A stretch of 45,182 nt of DNA, from contig CAJUAU010000024.1 in assembly GCA_910584645.1 (NCBI GenBank), positions 1 through 45,182 of the forward strand. Reading direction: 5' to 3'. Every line of letters starts with the position of its first letter. Within the stretch, counting starts at the first letter, position 1. Of the stretch, positions 7,720 to 16,421 are shown piece by piece. The notes beneath the pieces were generated by a model. That model saw only the letters and a program-made list of their open reading frames with translations. It was not told the DNA's origin and did not search any database. The DNA is from an uncultured Eubacterium sp. (lineage in GTDB: Bacteria > Bacillota > Clostridia > Lachnospirales > Lachnospiraceae). Position numbers and translations under genes: made by a program.

Positions 7720-8029
7720 TGGATATCTGCATTCCGCCGCATCATATAATTAAAAACTTCTTGTGGTCTGCAGCGGAATCATAAACACCCTTTTGTTTAT
7801 ATTTATATACTATCACAGATATATAGAAAGTTCAAGAAAATTATGAATTCTTGTGATTTCCGTCTGCAAGGATAGAATAACATACTTATGAGGAAATGTA
7901 AACAACAATTTCCCGCCAGATGTTATCAGCAGACCACAAAAGCACCCTTTCCCATGAAACTAACTTTTACTTTTACAGAGAAAGAGTGCTTATGTCTAAA
8001 TCAATTTATTTTTCTGAGACAATTTATAA
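7720..8029. other. Intergenic stretch, no gene seen
   Basis: This 310-bp AT-rich stretch separates the nuclease remnant from pckA. It holds the pckA terminator and an 11-bp inverted repeat (TTGTGGTCTGC at 7761-7771, GCAGACCACAA at 7929-7939) bracketing about 157 bp. The inverted repeat could be the ends of a small lost element. No ORF with a ribosome binding site was seen. Confidence 0.5.
7936..7991 (-). terminator. Terminator of pckA
   Basis: Twelve-bp stem on the minus strand (AAGCACTCTTTC at 7991-7980, GAAAGGGTGCTT at 7951-7940, one wobble pair), 28-base loop, then TTTTG. The long loop makes it only moderately strong. Confidence 0.6.
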
Positions 8030-9721
8030 TCAGCTAAGTGCAGCTACCAGTTTCTTTACTGCCTGGAGTGCCTCGTCCGGAAGTTTGTCATATCCGTCTT
8101 TTGCTGTAGCAAAATTCTCTACAGCACTTACACGATGCTCCATAGCGCTCTTCAGGGCAGCTTTATAGTCATTGTCGTTCAGATCCGGAATAAATCCTTC
8201 CCAATCCATGATCTCGATATCTTCAAATGGTCCCCACTGCTTGAACTGGGCTTTTCCTTCTACGATAGACTCAAGGATCCCAAGAGTATCTTTTGGCTGT
8301 ACCTTTTTGCCCATGAAGTCACCGGTATTTACGATGTAACAATCTACGTTCTTTTCCTCTACCAGCTTTTTGAATTTCTCATAGTCATTTACCAGCGGAT
8401 AGGTTCTGAACGGGTTTGCATATGGTACGATACGAAGTGCATTCAGGTCTGTTCCGGCTGCCACACGCTCAGCAGTAGAAGTCTTTGTGGCAAGGGTTGC
8501 ACCCATTACGGAAGCCAAGGCAGATCCTTTGAGTTTTACTACCGGCGGGATAGCAGGATCTTTCATGATCCAGATAATGGAGTTTACAGGCTCACCAATC
8601 TTGTCAACACGGTTTGGTGACCAGAGTTTGGACTTGATCGCACGTCCATTGCCGTTACGGATGTCTTCTGTTACGAGCTGGATCTTTCCATCCTCGTCCA
8701 TTGTAGCAGAACAGTTCTGGGCAGTGAGCAGATACTTGTTGTCTGGGCATCCTGTCGGATAATCTGCTGTCTTGTCAAAATAAGTAGGCTCCAAAGCTAC
8801 AGAAGAACAGGTATCGGTATTGATGATGAAAGCGTCATCATGAAGAACCGTAACACCATATTTTCCGCCATGCTTTGCATGAGTCAGTGTAGATTTACCG
8901 GATCCTGAAAGACCGAATACGGAAGCTACATATTTTGAACCGTCAGAAAGGGTATATTCTTTCTGTCCACCGTGACAGGAAGCATAACCGTTGCGGTTTG
9001 CGATCGCCCACGCCATGGTAAGAGTTCCCTTTTTGTGCTCACCAAAATATTTCATACCAAGGATGGCTGCACAGTTCTCATTTGTATCGAAATAGCAGAG
9101 TGTCCTGTCATCGCTCAGGCAGCTGTAATCCACATCCGGGCTCGGTGTCGGCTCCCACTGGGGATCGGAGAAGATATAGATATCTGCCTCTTTACCGCCG
9201 CCTACCGGCTGTGACTCTTTATACATTTTTACATATTCATCTGACATGTACTGGAAGTTCAGCATCCAGTTGTACATCAGGTTCTCCTCCCCTTCCGGGA
9301 TCAGAAGGTGTGCCTTTACCATAAACTCCGGATCCAGACCTACAAATACGGTGGCATGATAGAGCTTTTTGAAACGGGTCTTGTACATTGCGTCCATAAC
9401 TACTTTATCCAGCTTTGGAGCATCTACGCCCGGCTCTCCCTTGATACGGCGTGCTGCCGCATAACGTCCTGTTACGGCGCCATCATTAAAAAGCAGTACT
9501 TTCGCGTCTGCATCGAGACCGAACTCTTCTCCTCTGTATACAGGCATATCTGTAACGATCGTTCCCGGTGAATTTTTAGCCAGATTATATGCCTCCTTCA
9601 ATGTGTTTACCTTTACTACATTGTTACCATAAAATCCAGCTTCGATGATGGCACGGGTCTTGGAAAAACCAACTTTGCCAGCACCAATTTCGTCAAGTTT
9701 GTAATTAGCCTTTGTTGCCAT
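8030..9721 (-). CDS. pckA: Phosphoenolpyruvate carboxykinase (ATP)
   Basis: This enzyme interconverts oxaloacetate + ATP with PEP + CO2 + ADP; in fermenting gut bacteria it often runs toward oxaloacetate. The 563-residue product has the kinase P-loop GLSGSGKST (Lys276), the HDDAF metal/nucleotide motif after it, and NTGDF near the C-terminus. It is slightly longer than the E. coli enzyme. ATG at 9721 follows AGGAGG by about ten bases. It lies directly downstream of pyk but has its own promoter in the 150-bp gap. The enzyme family uses Mn2+, which fits the Mn2+ riboswitch two genes upstream. Confidence 0.97.
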   Translation of the reverse strand: MATKANYKLDEIGAGKVGFSKTRAIIEAGFYGNNVVKVNTLKEAYNLAKNSPGTIVTDMPVYRGEEFGLDADAKVLLFNDGAVTGRYAAARRIKGEPGVDAPKLDKVVMDAMYKTRFKKLYHATVFVGLDPEFMVKAHLLIPEGEENLMYNWMLNFQYMSDEYVKMYKESQPVGGGKEADIYIFSDPQWEPTPSPDVDYSCLSDDRTLCYFDTNENCAAILGMKYFGEHKKGTLTMAWAIANRNGYASCHGGQKEYTLSDGSKYVASVFGLSGSGKSTLTHAKHGGKYGVTVLHDDAFIINTDTCSSVALEPTYFDKTADYPTGCPDNKYLLTAQNCSATMDEDGKIQLVTEDIRNGNGRAIKSKLWSPNRVDKIGEPVNSIIWIMKDPAIPPVVKLKGSALASVMGATLATKTSTAERVAAGTDLNALRIVPYANPFRTYPLVNDYEKFKKLVEEKNVDCYIVNTGDFMGKKVQPKDTLGILESIVEGKAQFKQWGPFEDIEIMDWEGFIPDLNDNDYKAALKSAMEHRVSAVENFATAKDGYDKLPDEALQAVKKLVAALS

Positions 9722-9807
9722 GAGAAATTTACCTCCTAAGTAGTTTTTATTTGGTTTCGCGATGTACTCTCGCGGAATCTATAAAATCAAATCGTTTCCC
9801 AAGTATA

Positions 9808-9835
9808 ATTATAACCAAAAGAAGGCAAAAGTCAA
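9808..9835 (-). promoter_or_regulatory. Promoter of pckA
   Basis: Minus-strand TTGACT (9830-9835), 16-bp spacer, TATAAT (9808-9813), 87 bases before the start codon. The leader contains a hairpin with arms TCCGCGA (9776-9770) and TCGCGAA (9762-9756), 7-base loop. No catabolite-response element was recognised. Confidence 0.75.
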
Positions 9836-9871
9836 CCTAAAAGATATTTTTTCAATACGAGCCCTCCCGGA

Positions 9872-11290
9872 TCAGGCTATGATCTGGGCTTTGATCATAT
9901 TGGTAGTTCCAGAAATGCCAATGGGAACTCCCGAAGTGAATACCACCACATCTCCCTTGTGGACCAGTCCTCTTTGGAGACACGCTTCTGTCGCATAGTC
10001 GAAGAGCTCAAATACCTTATTCTTTTCTTCCAACAGTATTGGTGTCACCCCCCAGGACATGTTCAGCTGCCTTGTCACCTTTTCCGACATGGCACATCCA
10101 ATGATGTCACAGTCCGGACGGTATCTGGAGATCATCCGGGCAGAACGCCCGGATTTCGTCACAGTAACGATCCCTCTGGCATTCAGATCATGGGCAGTGG
10201 TACAGGTGGCATGGCAGATGGCATCCGTAATATCCGGATTTGCTTTTCTTTCATGCTGGAAAAAACGCTTCCGATAATCTACGTCCCTTTCCGTGCGCTC
10301 AGCGATACGAACCATCGTCTTCAACGCCTCCACCGGATGGTTTCCTGCCGCCGTCTCTCCAGAGAGCATGATGGCACTGGTTCCATCATAGATGGCGTTT
10401 GCCACATCGGCAGTCTCCGCCCTGGTAGGTCTCGGGTTCTTTATCATGGAATCCAGCATCTGAGTTGCTGTGATCACCTGTTTGCCCGCCTCGTATACTT
10501 TTTTGATGATCATCTTCTGTATGACCGGCACCTCTTCATCCGGCACCTCCACCCCCATATCGCCTCTGGCGATCATAATACCGTCTGCCGCCTGTATGAT
10601 CTCATCGATCCGCTCCACCCCTTCCGCATTTTCGATCTTGGCAATGATATTAATGTCCTCTCCGCCATTTTCATCCAGCAGCTGACGGATCTGCTTCACA
10701 TCCTCCGCGGTTCTGGTAAAGGATGCTGCCACAAAATCCACATCCTGCTGGATCCCAAACAGGATGTCTTCTCTATCTTTTTCGCTCATGTAGGGAAGGC
10801 GGATGTGGACATTTGGCACATTGACTCCTTTATGGTCAGAAACTACGCCTCCATTCACCACCTGACAGATAATATCCTCACCCCGGACCTCTTTCACCAC
10901 CATCTCAATCAGCCCGTCATCAATCAGAATACGGTTTCCCGGTTTTTCATCTTCATATAGTTTGGGATACGTCACAGAAACCCTGGTAGAATTTCCCAGA
11001 GTCTCGCGGCAGGTAAGGATAAACTGCTGCCCCTGCTCCAGCACCGCCTTTCCTCCCTCAAAAACCCCAGTGCGGATCTCTGGTCCTTTTGTATCCAGAA
11101 GCATCGCTACCGGCTTATCACATCTCTGCCTAAACTCCCTTACCATCTCCATCCGGCGTCTCTGTTCTTCATGGCTACCATGGGAAAAATTGAACCTCGC
11201 CACATTCATCCCCTCATGGATCAGTGCCTCAAGCACCCCCTCTTTATCTGTTGCCGGTCCCATGGTACAGATAATCTTGGTCTTTCGCAT
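9872..11290 (-). CDS. pyk: Pyruvate kinase
   Basis: Pyruvate kinase makes pyruvate and ATP from PEP and ADP. The 472-residue product has the family landmarks: MRKTKIICTMGPA at the start, FNFSHGSHEE, LDTKGPEIRTG, the catalytic loop IIAKIENAEG, and MIARGDMGVEVP. It lacks the extra C-terminal PEP-utiliser domain found in Bacillus. An in-frame ATG lies 24 bases further upstream, but AAGGAGG falls between the two, so 11290 is the start. It begins 40 bp after the cation antiporter gene with only a weak promoter-like sequence between, so the two are probably cotranscribed from the Mn2+ riboswitch promoter. Confidence 0.97.
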   Translation of the reverse strand: MRKTKIICTMGPATDKEGVLEALIHEGMNVARFNFSHGSHEEQRRRMEMVREFRQRCDKPVAMLLDTKGPEIRTGVFEGGKAVLEQGQQFILTCRETLGNSTRVSVTYPKLYEDEKPGNRILIDDGLIEMVVKEVRGEDIICQVVNGGVVSDHKGVNVPNVHIRLPYMSEKDREDILFGIQQDVDFVAASFTRTAEDVKQIRQLLDENGGEDINIIAKIENAEGVERIDEIIQAADGIMIARGDMGVEVPDEEVPVIQKMIIKKVYEAGKQVITATQMLDSMIKNPRPTRAETADVANAIYDGTSAIMLSGETAAGNHPVEALKTMVRIAERTERDVDYRKRFFQHERKANPDITDAICHATCTTAHDLNARGIVTVTKSGRSARMISRYRPDCDIIGCAMSEKVTRQLNMSWGVTPILLEEKNKVFELFDYATEACLQRGLVHKGDVVVFTSGVPIGISGTTNMIKAQIIA

Positions 11291-11330
11291 CACATATGCC
11301 TCCTTTTCATCCATTTTTTCTCAATTAATA

Positions 11331-12266
11331 TTATACCAAATATATAAAGTAAATTATGTATCCTGTCAAGAGAAGTGCTCCTCCTGCCCTGGTCAGTTTT
11401 TTCTTCCGCACACAGATTAAGAGAAGAAGCCCTGACGCTGCCGCAATGAGGGTATCTGGAATGAAGGCCTCCAGAAAAGGCACAGGGGTGATACAGGCAG
11501 TGATCCCTACAATGAACAAAACATTAAATATATTACTTCCTACAATGTTTCCAATCGCGATATCCGCTTTTCCTTTTGCCGCCGCCGATACCGAAGTAAC
11601 CAGCTCTGGCAGCGACGTCCCCACAGCAACTATCGTGAGGCCGATCACTCTTTCACTTACCCCCATCTCTCCTGCGATTTTCACCGCCGCATCCACGGAT
11701 ATATCACTTCCCATTATGATCAGCAAAAGCCCAACGCCCCCCATCGCCGCCAGCTTAGCCATTCCATAGTTCTCTCTTTCGTTTTCCAAAGACTCACCGT
11801 AGCCCTTCTCTCTCTCCTGTATCGCCATTCGGAACAAGCATGCCAGATAGATAACAAAACCAGCCAGCAGCAGCATACTCTCCCAGAATGTGATCTTTTC
11901 CCCCGTCAGACCGATCCCCAGCAGAAGCGCGGTAGCTCCCAGCATACATGGCAGATCAAATCGCAGGGTAGTCCCCGCTACTGTCAATGGCACAATACAT
12001 GCTGTAATACCCAGTATAGCCAAGGTATTAAATGTGTTGCTCCCAATCACATTTCCAACCGTTATCCCCGCACTCCCCTTCAACGCAGCTGTCATACTGA
12101 CAGCCGCCTCTGGCGCACTGGTTCCCATCGCCACAATCGTAAGCCCGATAACCAGCTGTGGTATTCCAAAGCGGTCTGCGATTCCTGCCGCGCCCTCCAC
12201 AAAATAATCAGCCCCTTTTACCAATAGAAAAAAGCCCGCCCCCAGTAGTATAATCTGTACTGCCAT
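11331..12266 (-). CDS. CaCA-family cation antiporter (YrbG-like), probable Mn2+/Ca2+ exporter
   Basis: The 311-residue membrane protein has the two inverted alpha repeats of the Ca2+/cation antiporter superfamily: VAMGTSAPEAAVS with GNVIGSNTFN, and VAVGTSLPELVTS with GNIVGSNIFN. About ten hydrophobic helices are visible, with a polar loop in the middle (EREKGYGESLENERENYG). Start ATG 12266 follows GGAGG closely; an upstream ATG at 12290 precedes that site. Family members exchange Na+, H+ or K+ for Ca2+. The Mn2+ riboswitch in its leader makes manganese the likeliest regulated substrate. That last step is inference. Confidence 0.9.
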   Translation of the reverse strand: MAVQIILLGAGFFLLVKGADYFVEGAAGIADRFGIPQLVIGLTIVAMGTSAPEAAVSMTAALKGSAGITVGNVIGSNTFNTLAILGITACIVPLTVAGTTLRFDLPCMLGATALLLGIGLTGEKITFWESMLLLAGFVIYLACLFRMAIQEREKGYGESLENERENYGMAKLAAMGGVGLLLIIMGSDISVDAAVKIAGEMGVSERVIGLTIVAVGTSLPELVTSVSAAAKGKADIAIGNIVGSNIFNVLFIVGITACITPVPFLEAFIPDTLIAAASGLLLLICVRKKKLTRAGGALLLTGYIIYFIYLV

Positions 12267-12314
12267 ATTTCCTCCGTTTCTCCGGATCATATTCCGGTCT
12301 CATAATTGTGCAAC

Positions 12315-12369
12315 AAAAAAACGAGATTTTTGCTGCAATCTGTATTTCAAAATTACAACAAAAGTCTCG
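12315..12369 (-). terminator. Riboswitch-controlled intrinsic terminator
   Basis: On the minus strand, CGAGACTTTTGTTG (12369-12356) pairs with CAGCAAAAATCTCG (12335-12322), then seven T (12321-12315). The 5' arm overlaps the aptamer P1 strand, so aptamer and terminator are mutually exclusive. This is an ON switch in the usual reading. Confidence 0.85.
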
Positions 12370-12481
12370 CTGCTTCGTTACGGACCGGATCACTCATAGC
12401 AGCCCGATGATTCCATCCAGCTGAGCATGGCTCTCGTACTGACGGCGCCGCAAACACTTTCGTGCCAGCTACTCCCTTTTA
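12356..12481 (-). ncRNA. yybP-ykoY (manganese) riboswitch aptamer
   Basis: The minus-strand leader of the antiporter gene carries the conserved blocks of this class in order: AAAAGGGAGTAGC (12480-12468), CGTCAGTACGA, GGGCTGCTATGAG, then ACGAAGCAGCGAGAC and CTTTTG (ending about 12358). AAAAG at the 5' end can pair with CTTTT at the 3' end to close P1. Members of this class bind Mn2+ and turn on exporters. The 3' P1 strand also forms the 5' arm of the following terminator, so ligand binding should prevent termination. Confidence 0.88.
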
Positions 12482-12489
12482 TTTCCTTA

Positions 12490-12518
12490 ATAATATAATA
12501 TTTTTTCTCCTATGTCAA
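12490..12518 (-). promoter_or_regulatory. Promoter of the riboswitch-antiporter unit
   Basis: Minus-strand TTGACA (12513-12518), 17-bp spacer, TATTAT (12490-12495), ending about nine bases before the aptamer. Confidence 0.85.
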
Positions 12519-12552
12519 TATAAAACAATATCAAACAAGTTATCCTTTTTTC

Positions 12553-12581
12553 TTGCAATATTTGGGATAAAAAGGTATAAT
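12553..12581 (+). promoter_or_regulatory. Promoter of the chemoreceptor gene
   Basis: TTGCAA (12553-12558), 17-bp spacer, TATAAT (12576-12581), 55 bases before the ATG. It is divergent from the riboswitch promoter. Confidence 0.7.
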
Positions 12582-12636
12582 ATGATTACTTAAAATTATA
12601 ATACAAATTAATTTTATTTAAAGGGGGAACATTTTT

Positions 12637-14352
12637 ATGAAAGAAAAAAAGGGAATTCGGCTGGCATTAAAACTCAGCCTGACTGTAGCGATACCGATCC
12701 TGCTTATCACGGTCATCGGTATTGTGCTCGGCGCCGTAAAGCAAAATGACCTGTCGGACAACCTGGTGGAACGGGAAGTCAGCGGAATCGCAAGAAGCAT
12801 CCGCCAGACCTACTCGGAACTGGGCGACGGTGGTGAATTTGCCATGAACGGCGATACCCTTACCAAAGGCACAAAGACACTGAGTGGGGATTACGACCTG
12901 ATCGATCGCATAAAGGAGGAGCAGGATGTAGAATTATCGCTCTTTTATGGAGATACCCGTATCCTCACCACCCTTACGGATGAGACTGGAAAACGGGAGA
13001 TCAACACTAAGATCTCCGCTGAAATTTATGAAAAGCTTCAGAAAGGCGAGGACTATTTCTCCACTGATATCAAGCTTTTTGGCAAACCTTATTCCGGTTA
13101 TTATGTACCTCTGTACCAGCCAGGCACGAAAGATGTCATTGGCAGCATCTTCTGCGGCCGGAGCCGGGATCAGGTCATTAAGGGAATGAGAAGCACAATC
13201 CTTTCAATGTCTTTGGCAATGTTTGGCATGTTTATTGTAACCTTTATCATCGTTCTCTTTATGGTGATCCGCATTGTGAAGAGTCTGGATGGCGCTGTCC
13301 GTAATCTTGGGAATGTCGCCAGGGGTGTGCTGAATTTTGAAATGAGACCTCAGCTTCTGGACCGCGGAGATGAAGTGGGGGATATCGCAAGGGCCATACA
13401 GAGCCTGATCAATTCTCTGCATGAAATCATCACCAGTATCACCGATTCTTCCAAGGCACTGGAGGAATTTTCCGAAAAGTTTGCCTCTTCCTTTAAATTG
13501 ATCTCAACCTCTATCAGCAATGTCAATATAGCTGTAGATGAGATCGCCGGCGGCGCTACCAGCCAGGCTCACGAGACGATGTCCGCCAATCAGAGGGTAA
13601 ACGAAATGGGACAGGCGCTGGAAGAAACCTCCCTGAATGTAGAGACATTGAACAGCAGCTCGGAAAAAATGAAGGAATACAATAAGACGGCCGGCAGAAA
13701 TCTGGAAGAACTGACAGAGATCAGTGAGAAGACAAAAGATTCTGTCAAAGAAGTGCAGAAACAAACCAACCTTACCAATCAATCCGCCCAGCAGATCCGG
13801 GAAGCAACGGAACTGATCACAGATATTGCTGCCCAGACCAATCTTCTTTCCCTGAACGCCAGCATTGAGGCTGCAAGGGCAGGAGAAAACGGCAGGGGCT
13901 TTGCTGTGGTAGCGGATCAGATCCGGAATCTTTCGGAGCAGTCACGCCAGTCTGCAGAGCGCATTGTAGAGATCGTCAATGATCTCCTTGAGAATTCGGA
14001 TACCAGCGTTAAAACCATGAATGAAGTGACAGATAATATTAAGGTTCAGAATGACAAACTCTGCGAGACGGAGCAGATGTTTAAATCACTGAATACGGAG
14101 ATCCATGAAGTAACCGATGCCATTACCCAGATCAGCGAGCAGACAACAGCACTGAACTCGCATAAACAGACTGTTACCGGCATCGTGGATAATCTTGCTT
14201 CCATCGCAGAAGAAAATGCTGCGAGCACAGAGGAAACCTCTGCTTCCATGATGGAACTCAACGATATTGTCACTGAATGCCATGAAGCCATCGGCGAGCT
14301 CACAAGACTTGCTGTCCAGCTTGCTGAGAATACGAAGCATTTTGAAATGTAA
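12637..14352 (+). CDS. Methyl-accepting chemotaxis protein with single-Cache sensor
   Basis: The 571-residue receptor has TM1 (about 10-33), an extracellular Cache-like sensor (about 35-185, with YFSTDIKLFGKPYSGYYVPL), TM2 (about 190-215), a HAMP domain (to about 265) and a cytoplasmic signalling hairpin. The tip, AAQTNLLSLNASIEAARAGE, begins near residue 397, followed by GFAVVADQIRNLSEQS. No CheR-binding pentapeptide is seen at the C-terminus (KHFEM). AAAGGGGG precedes the ATG. No flagellar or che genes lie nearby, so it is an orphan receptor; the ligand is unknown. Its 3' end overlaps the convergent amidohydrolase gene by 53 bp. Confidence 0.95.
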   Translation: MKEKKGIRLALKLSLTVAIPILLITVIGIVLGAVKQNDLSDNLVEREVSGIARSIRQTYSELGDGGEFAMNGDTLTKGTKTLSGDYDLIDRIKEEQDVELSLFYGDTRILTTLTDETGKREINTKISAEIYEKLQKGEDYFSTDIKLFGKPYSGYYVPLYQPGTKDVIGSIFCGRSRDQVIKGMRSTILSMSLAMFGMFIVTFIIVLFMVIRIVKSLDGAVRNLGNVARGVLNFEMRPQLLDRGDEVGDIARAIQSLINSLHEIITSITDSSKALEEFSEKFASSFKLISTSISNVNIAVDEIAGGATSQAHETMSANQRVNEMGQALEETSLNVETLNSSSEKMKEYNKTAGRNLEELTEISEKTKDSVKEVQKQTNLTNQSAQQIREATELITDIAAQTNLLSLNASIEAARAGENGRGFAVVADQIRNLSEQSRQSAERIVEIVNDLLENSDTSVKTMNEVTDNIKVQNDKLCETEQMFKSLNTEIHEVTDAITQISEQTTALNSHKQTVTGIVDNLASIAEENAASTEETSASMMELNDIVTECHEAIGELTRLAVQLAENTKHFEM

Positions 14353-15508
14353 TGTTACCGTCAATAATCGTATAAAGGGTCCTGGTAAATAGTTCCATCG
14401 GGTTGCCGGAAAATACTGCAATATCTGCATCCTTTTCCGGTTCCAGTGAACCAACGCGGTCTGCGGTTCCGCAGATCTCTGCCGCATGGAGGGTGACTGC
14501 CCGCAGACCACCCTCCATGGAGAGGCCCTGTTTCACACTGAGACCAGCGCAGAGTGGAAGATACTGGATCAGAGACACCGGATGGTCCGTCATGATCGCC
14601 GTTTTCACTCCTGCCCGCTCCAATACCCCTGCGGTTTTAAAACTCATGTTTTTTACCTCGATCTTTGACCGGGAGGTAAGATCCGGTCCTACGATGGCCG
14701 GAAATCCGGATTCTGCAATTTCTTCTGCAATAAGGTGCCCCTCGGTACAGTGATCCAATGTCATATCCAGATTAAATTCTTTTGCAATACGGACTGCAGT
14801 CAGAATATCATCTGCCCTGTGGACATGGGCTTTTAAGGGGATTTCCCTGCGAAGCACCGGCATCCAGCACTCCATTCGGAAGTCTTCTTCTCCTGGCTCA
14901 ATATTTCCTTTCCTTTTCTGTTCCCCATACTGGCACGCCCGATACAATTCTTCCCGGAGCATTCCCGCAATCGCCATCCGGCTTCCCGGCATTTTATCTT
15001 TATCTCCATAATTTACTTTCGGATTTTCCCCAAAGGCTATTTTCATAGCGGCAGGCGCCTTTACCACCATTTCGTCCAGGCACCGCCCCTGCACTTTCAT
15101 AAACACAGACTGTCCGCCTACCACATTCGAGCTGCCAGGTCCCGTCATCAGTGATGTGATACCTGCCTGAATGGCATCGTGAAACGCCGGATCCATGGGA
15201 TTGATACCATCCAGAGCACGGATCTGAGGTGTTACCGGCGTCGTCATCTCATTGCAGTCATCTCCGATGGCTCCCCATTTTTCCTCGGCAATTCCTACAT
15301 GGCAGTGGGCATCGATCAGCCCTGGCATCACCCAGGCGCCTTGAACATCCAGCACCTGGTCCTGTTCTTTTTGGCATTTTTCTCTTATGGATTCCGGGAA
15401 TTCTTTCATCTTCCCCACCTTTTTTATTATTTTCCCCTGACAATATAAATATCCATGTTCGTAATCCGTTCCCGTCATGGTAAGTATTCTGCCATTGATT
15501 ATCAGCAT
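14300..15508 (-). CDS. Metal-dependent amidohydrolase (imidazolonepropionase-like)
   Basis: The 402-residue enzyme belongs to the cyclic amidohydrolase superfamily. It has an N-terminal beta-sandwich start (MLIINGRILTMTGT), the metal-binding PGLIDAHCHVGI (HxH near residue 68), a possible carboxylated Lys region MKIAFGENPKVNYG, further metal ligands in KAHVHRADD and TLDHCTEGH, and MTDHPVS near the end. The start is ATG 15508 with GGAGATGATAAT before it; a much longer upstream extension of the frame has no ribosome binding site and runs through the divergent promoter region. The substrate is unknown. The last 17 codons overlap the chemoreceptor gene on the other strand. Confidence 0.88.
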   Translation of the reverse strand: MLIINGRILTMTGTDYEHGYLYCQGKIIKKVGKMKEFPESIREKCQKEQDQVLDVQGAWVMPGLIDAHCHVGIAEEKWGAIGDDCNEMTTPVTPQIRALDGINPMDPAFHDAIQAGITSLMTGPGSSNVVGGQSVFMKVQGRCLDEMVVKAPAAMKIAFGENPKVNYGDKDKMPGSRMAIAGMLREELYRACQYGEQKRKGNIEPGEEDFRMECWMPVLRREIPLKAHVHRADDILTAVRIAKEFNLDMTLDHCTEGHLIAEEIAESGFPAIVGPDLTSRSKIEVKNMSFKTAGVLERAGVKTAIMTDHPVSLIQYLPLCAGLSVKQGLSMEGGLRAVTLHAAEICGTADRVGSLEPEKDADIAVFSGNPMELFTRTLYTIIDGNITFQNASYSQQAGQQVL

Positions 15509-15640
15509 ATTATCATCTCCATTTTTTAAGTACTCTGGATTTCTGCACTCTCTATTCTTTACAACGGAAAAGATTTTATGTATAACCTCTGTCCCAAACA
15601 CAAATAATAAGAAAAAAATAACAATAAAGGAGAGTGCAAG

Positions 15641-16387
15641 ATGAATAATCGAAAAAAATACGGGCTGATCGGTCTGATCATCGTCGTTGTGCTGATCATT
15701 TTGTTCGTGTGGGGATTTGCCAGCGGCGTAGGCACTGATCATGACTCTGCCCCCGAACGGGCCGATGCAAATGCCACAACCGGAGATTCCGTTCAGGCAA
15801 CCTCTTCTCCAGCAGATAAGGATAAATACCTGAATCAGTTTCTGCGGGAACAGGATGATATCATGGAGGATATGATGGAGGAAATGGAGGAAGATTACAA
15901 TGATCCGGAAGGAAATGCTTCCGAGGATTATCTTGAGGGTATGATCCCCCACCATGAAGCCGCGTTGGATATGGCAAAAGAATATCTCCGACTAAGCGCC
16001 AACGAAGAATTGAAACTACTGGCTGAGACGATCTATAAAACACAGAAAGAAGAAATTCAGCTGATGGAACGCCTGAAAGATGAAATAGATGATTCCGGAA
16101 AAAAAGATACCAAAAAAGAACAGGACTTCCTGACAAAATATGGGGAGCTGCTGTCCCAGCATAAAACCACGCACCAGACTGCTACAACTGCCCAAAATGT
16201 GGAGCAGGCATTCATCGACGGAATGATCCCTCATCACCAGATGGCAATAGACATGTCCCGTGCCATCTTGGACAACACGGACAACGACGAAGTCCGCCGT
16301 CTTGCCGAAAATATAATCACCACCCAGGAGGATGAGATCAAGCATATGCAGGAAATCAGAAAAGCTGCCGGCGTTGCCAGCAGCTGA
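15641..16387 (+). CDS. Membrane-anchored protein with two DUF305 domains
   Basis: The 248-residue product has an N-terminal membrane anchor (about 8-28, LIGLIIVVVLIILFVWGF), a Ser/Asp-rich linker and two DUF305 (ferritin-like, four-helix) repeats. The first contains EGMIPHHEAALDMAKEYL, the second DGMIPHHQMAIDMSRAIL. The paired HH and Met residues are typical and have been linked to copper or other metal handling in some relatives, but the role is not established. AAAGGAGAG precedes the ATG. The promoter region contains TGCACTCTC (15544-15552), complementary to GAGAGTGCA over the ribosome binding site (15630-15638). It converges on the DXS-like gene with a 34-bp gap. Confidence 0.88.
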   Translation: MNNRKKYGLIGLIIVVVLIILFVWGFASGVGTDHDSAPERADANATTGDSVQATSSPADKDKYLNQFLREQDDIMEDMMEEMEEDYNDPEGNASEDYLEGMIPHHEAALDMAKEYLRLSANEELKLLAETIYKTQKEEIQLMERLKDEIDDSGKKDTKKEQDFLTKYGELLSQHKTTHQTATTAQNVEQAFIDGMIPHHQMAIDMSRAILDNTDNDEVRRLAENIITTQEDEIKHMQEIRKAAGVASS

Positions 16388-16421
16388 TCTTATACCTGTT
16401 TCCGCAGCAGAAATCGTTGTA

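Noticed and set aside
9959..10960. 333-codon open frame opposite pyk
   Set aside because: Antisense to a fully conserved pyruvate kinase; His- and Arg-rich nonsense composition.
15509..15955. N-terminal extension of the amidohydrolase to 15955
   Set aside because: The added 149 codons run antisense to the DUF305 gene and its promoter; the family start is at 15508 with its own ribosome binding site.
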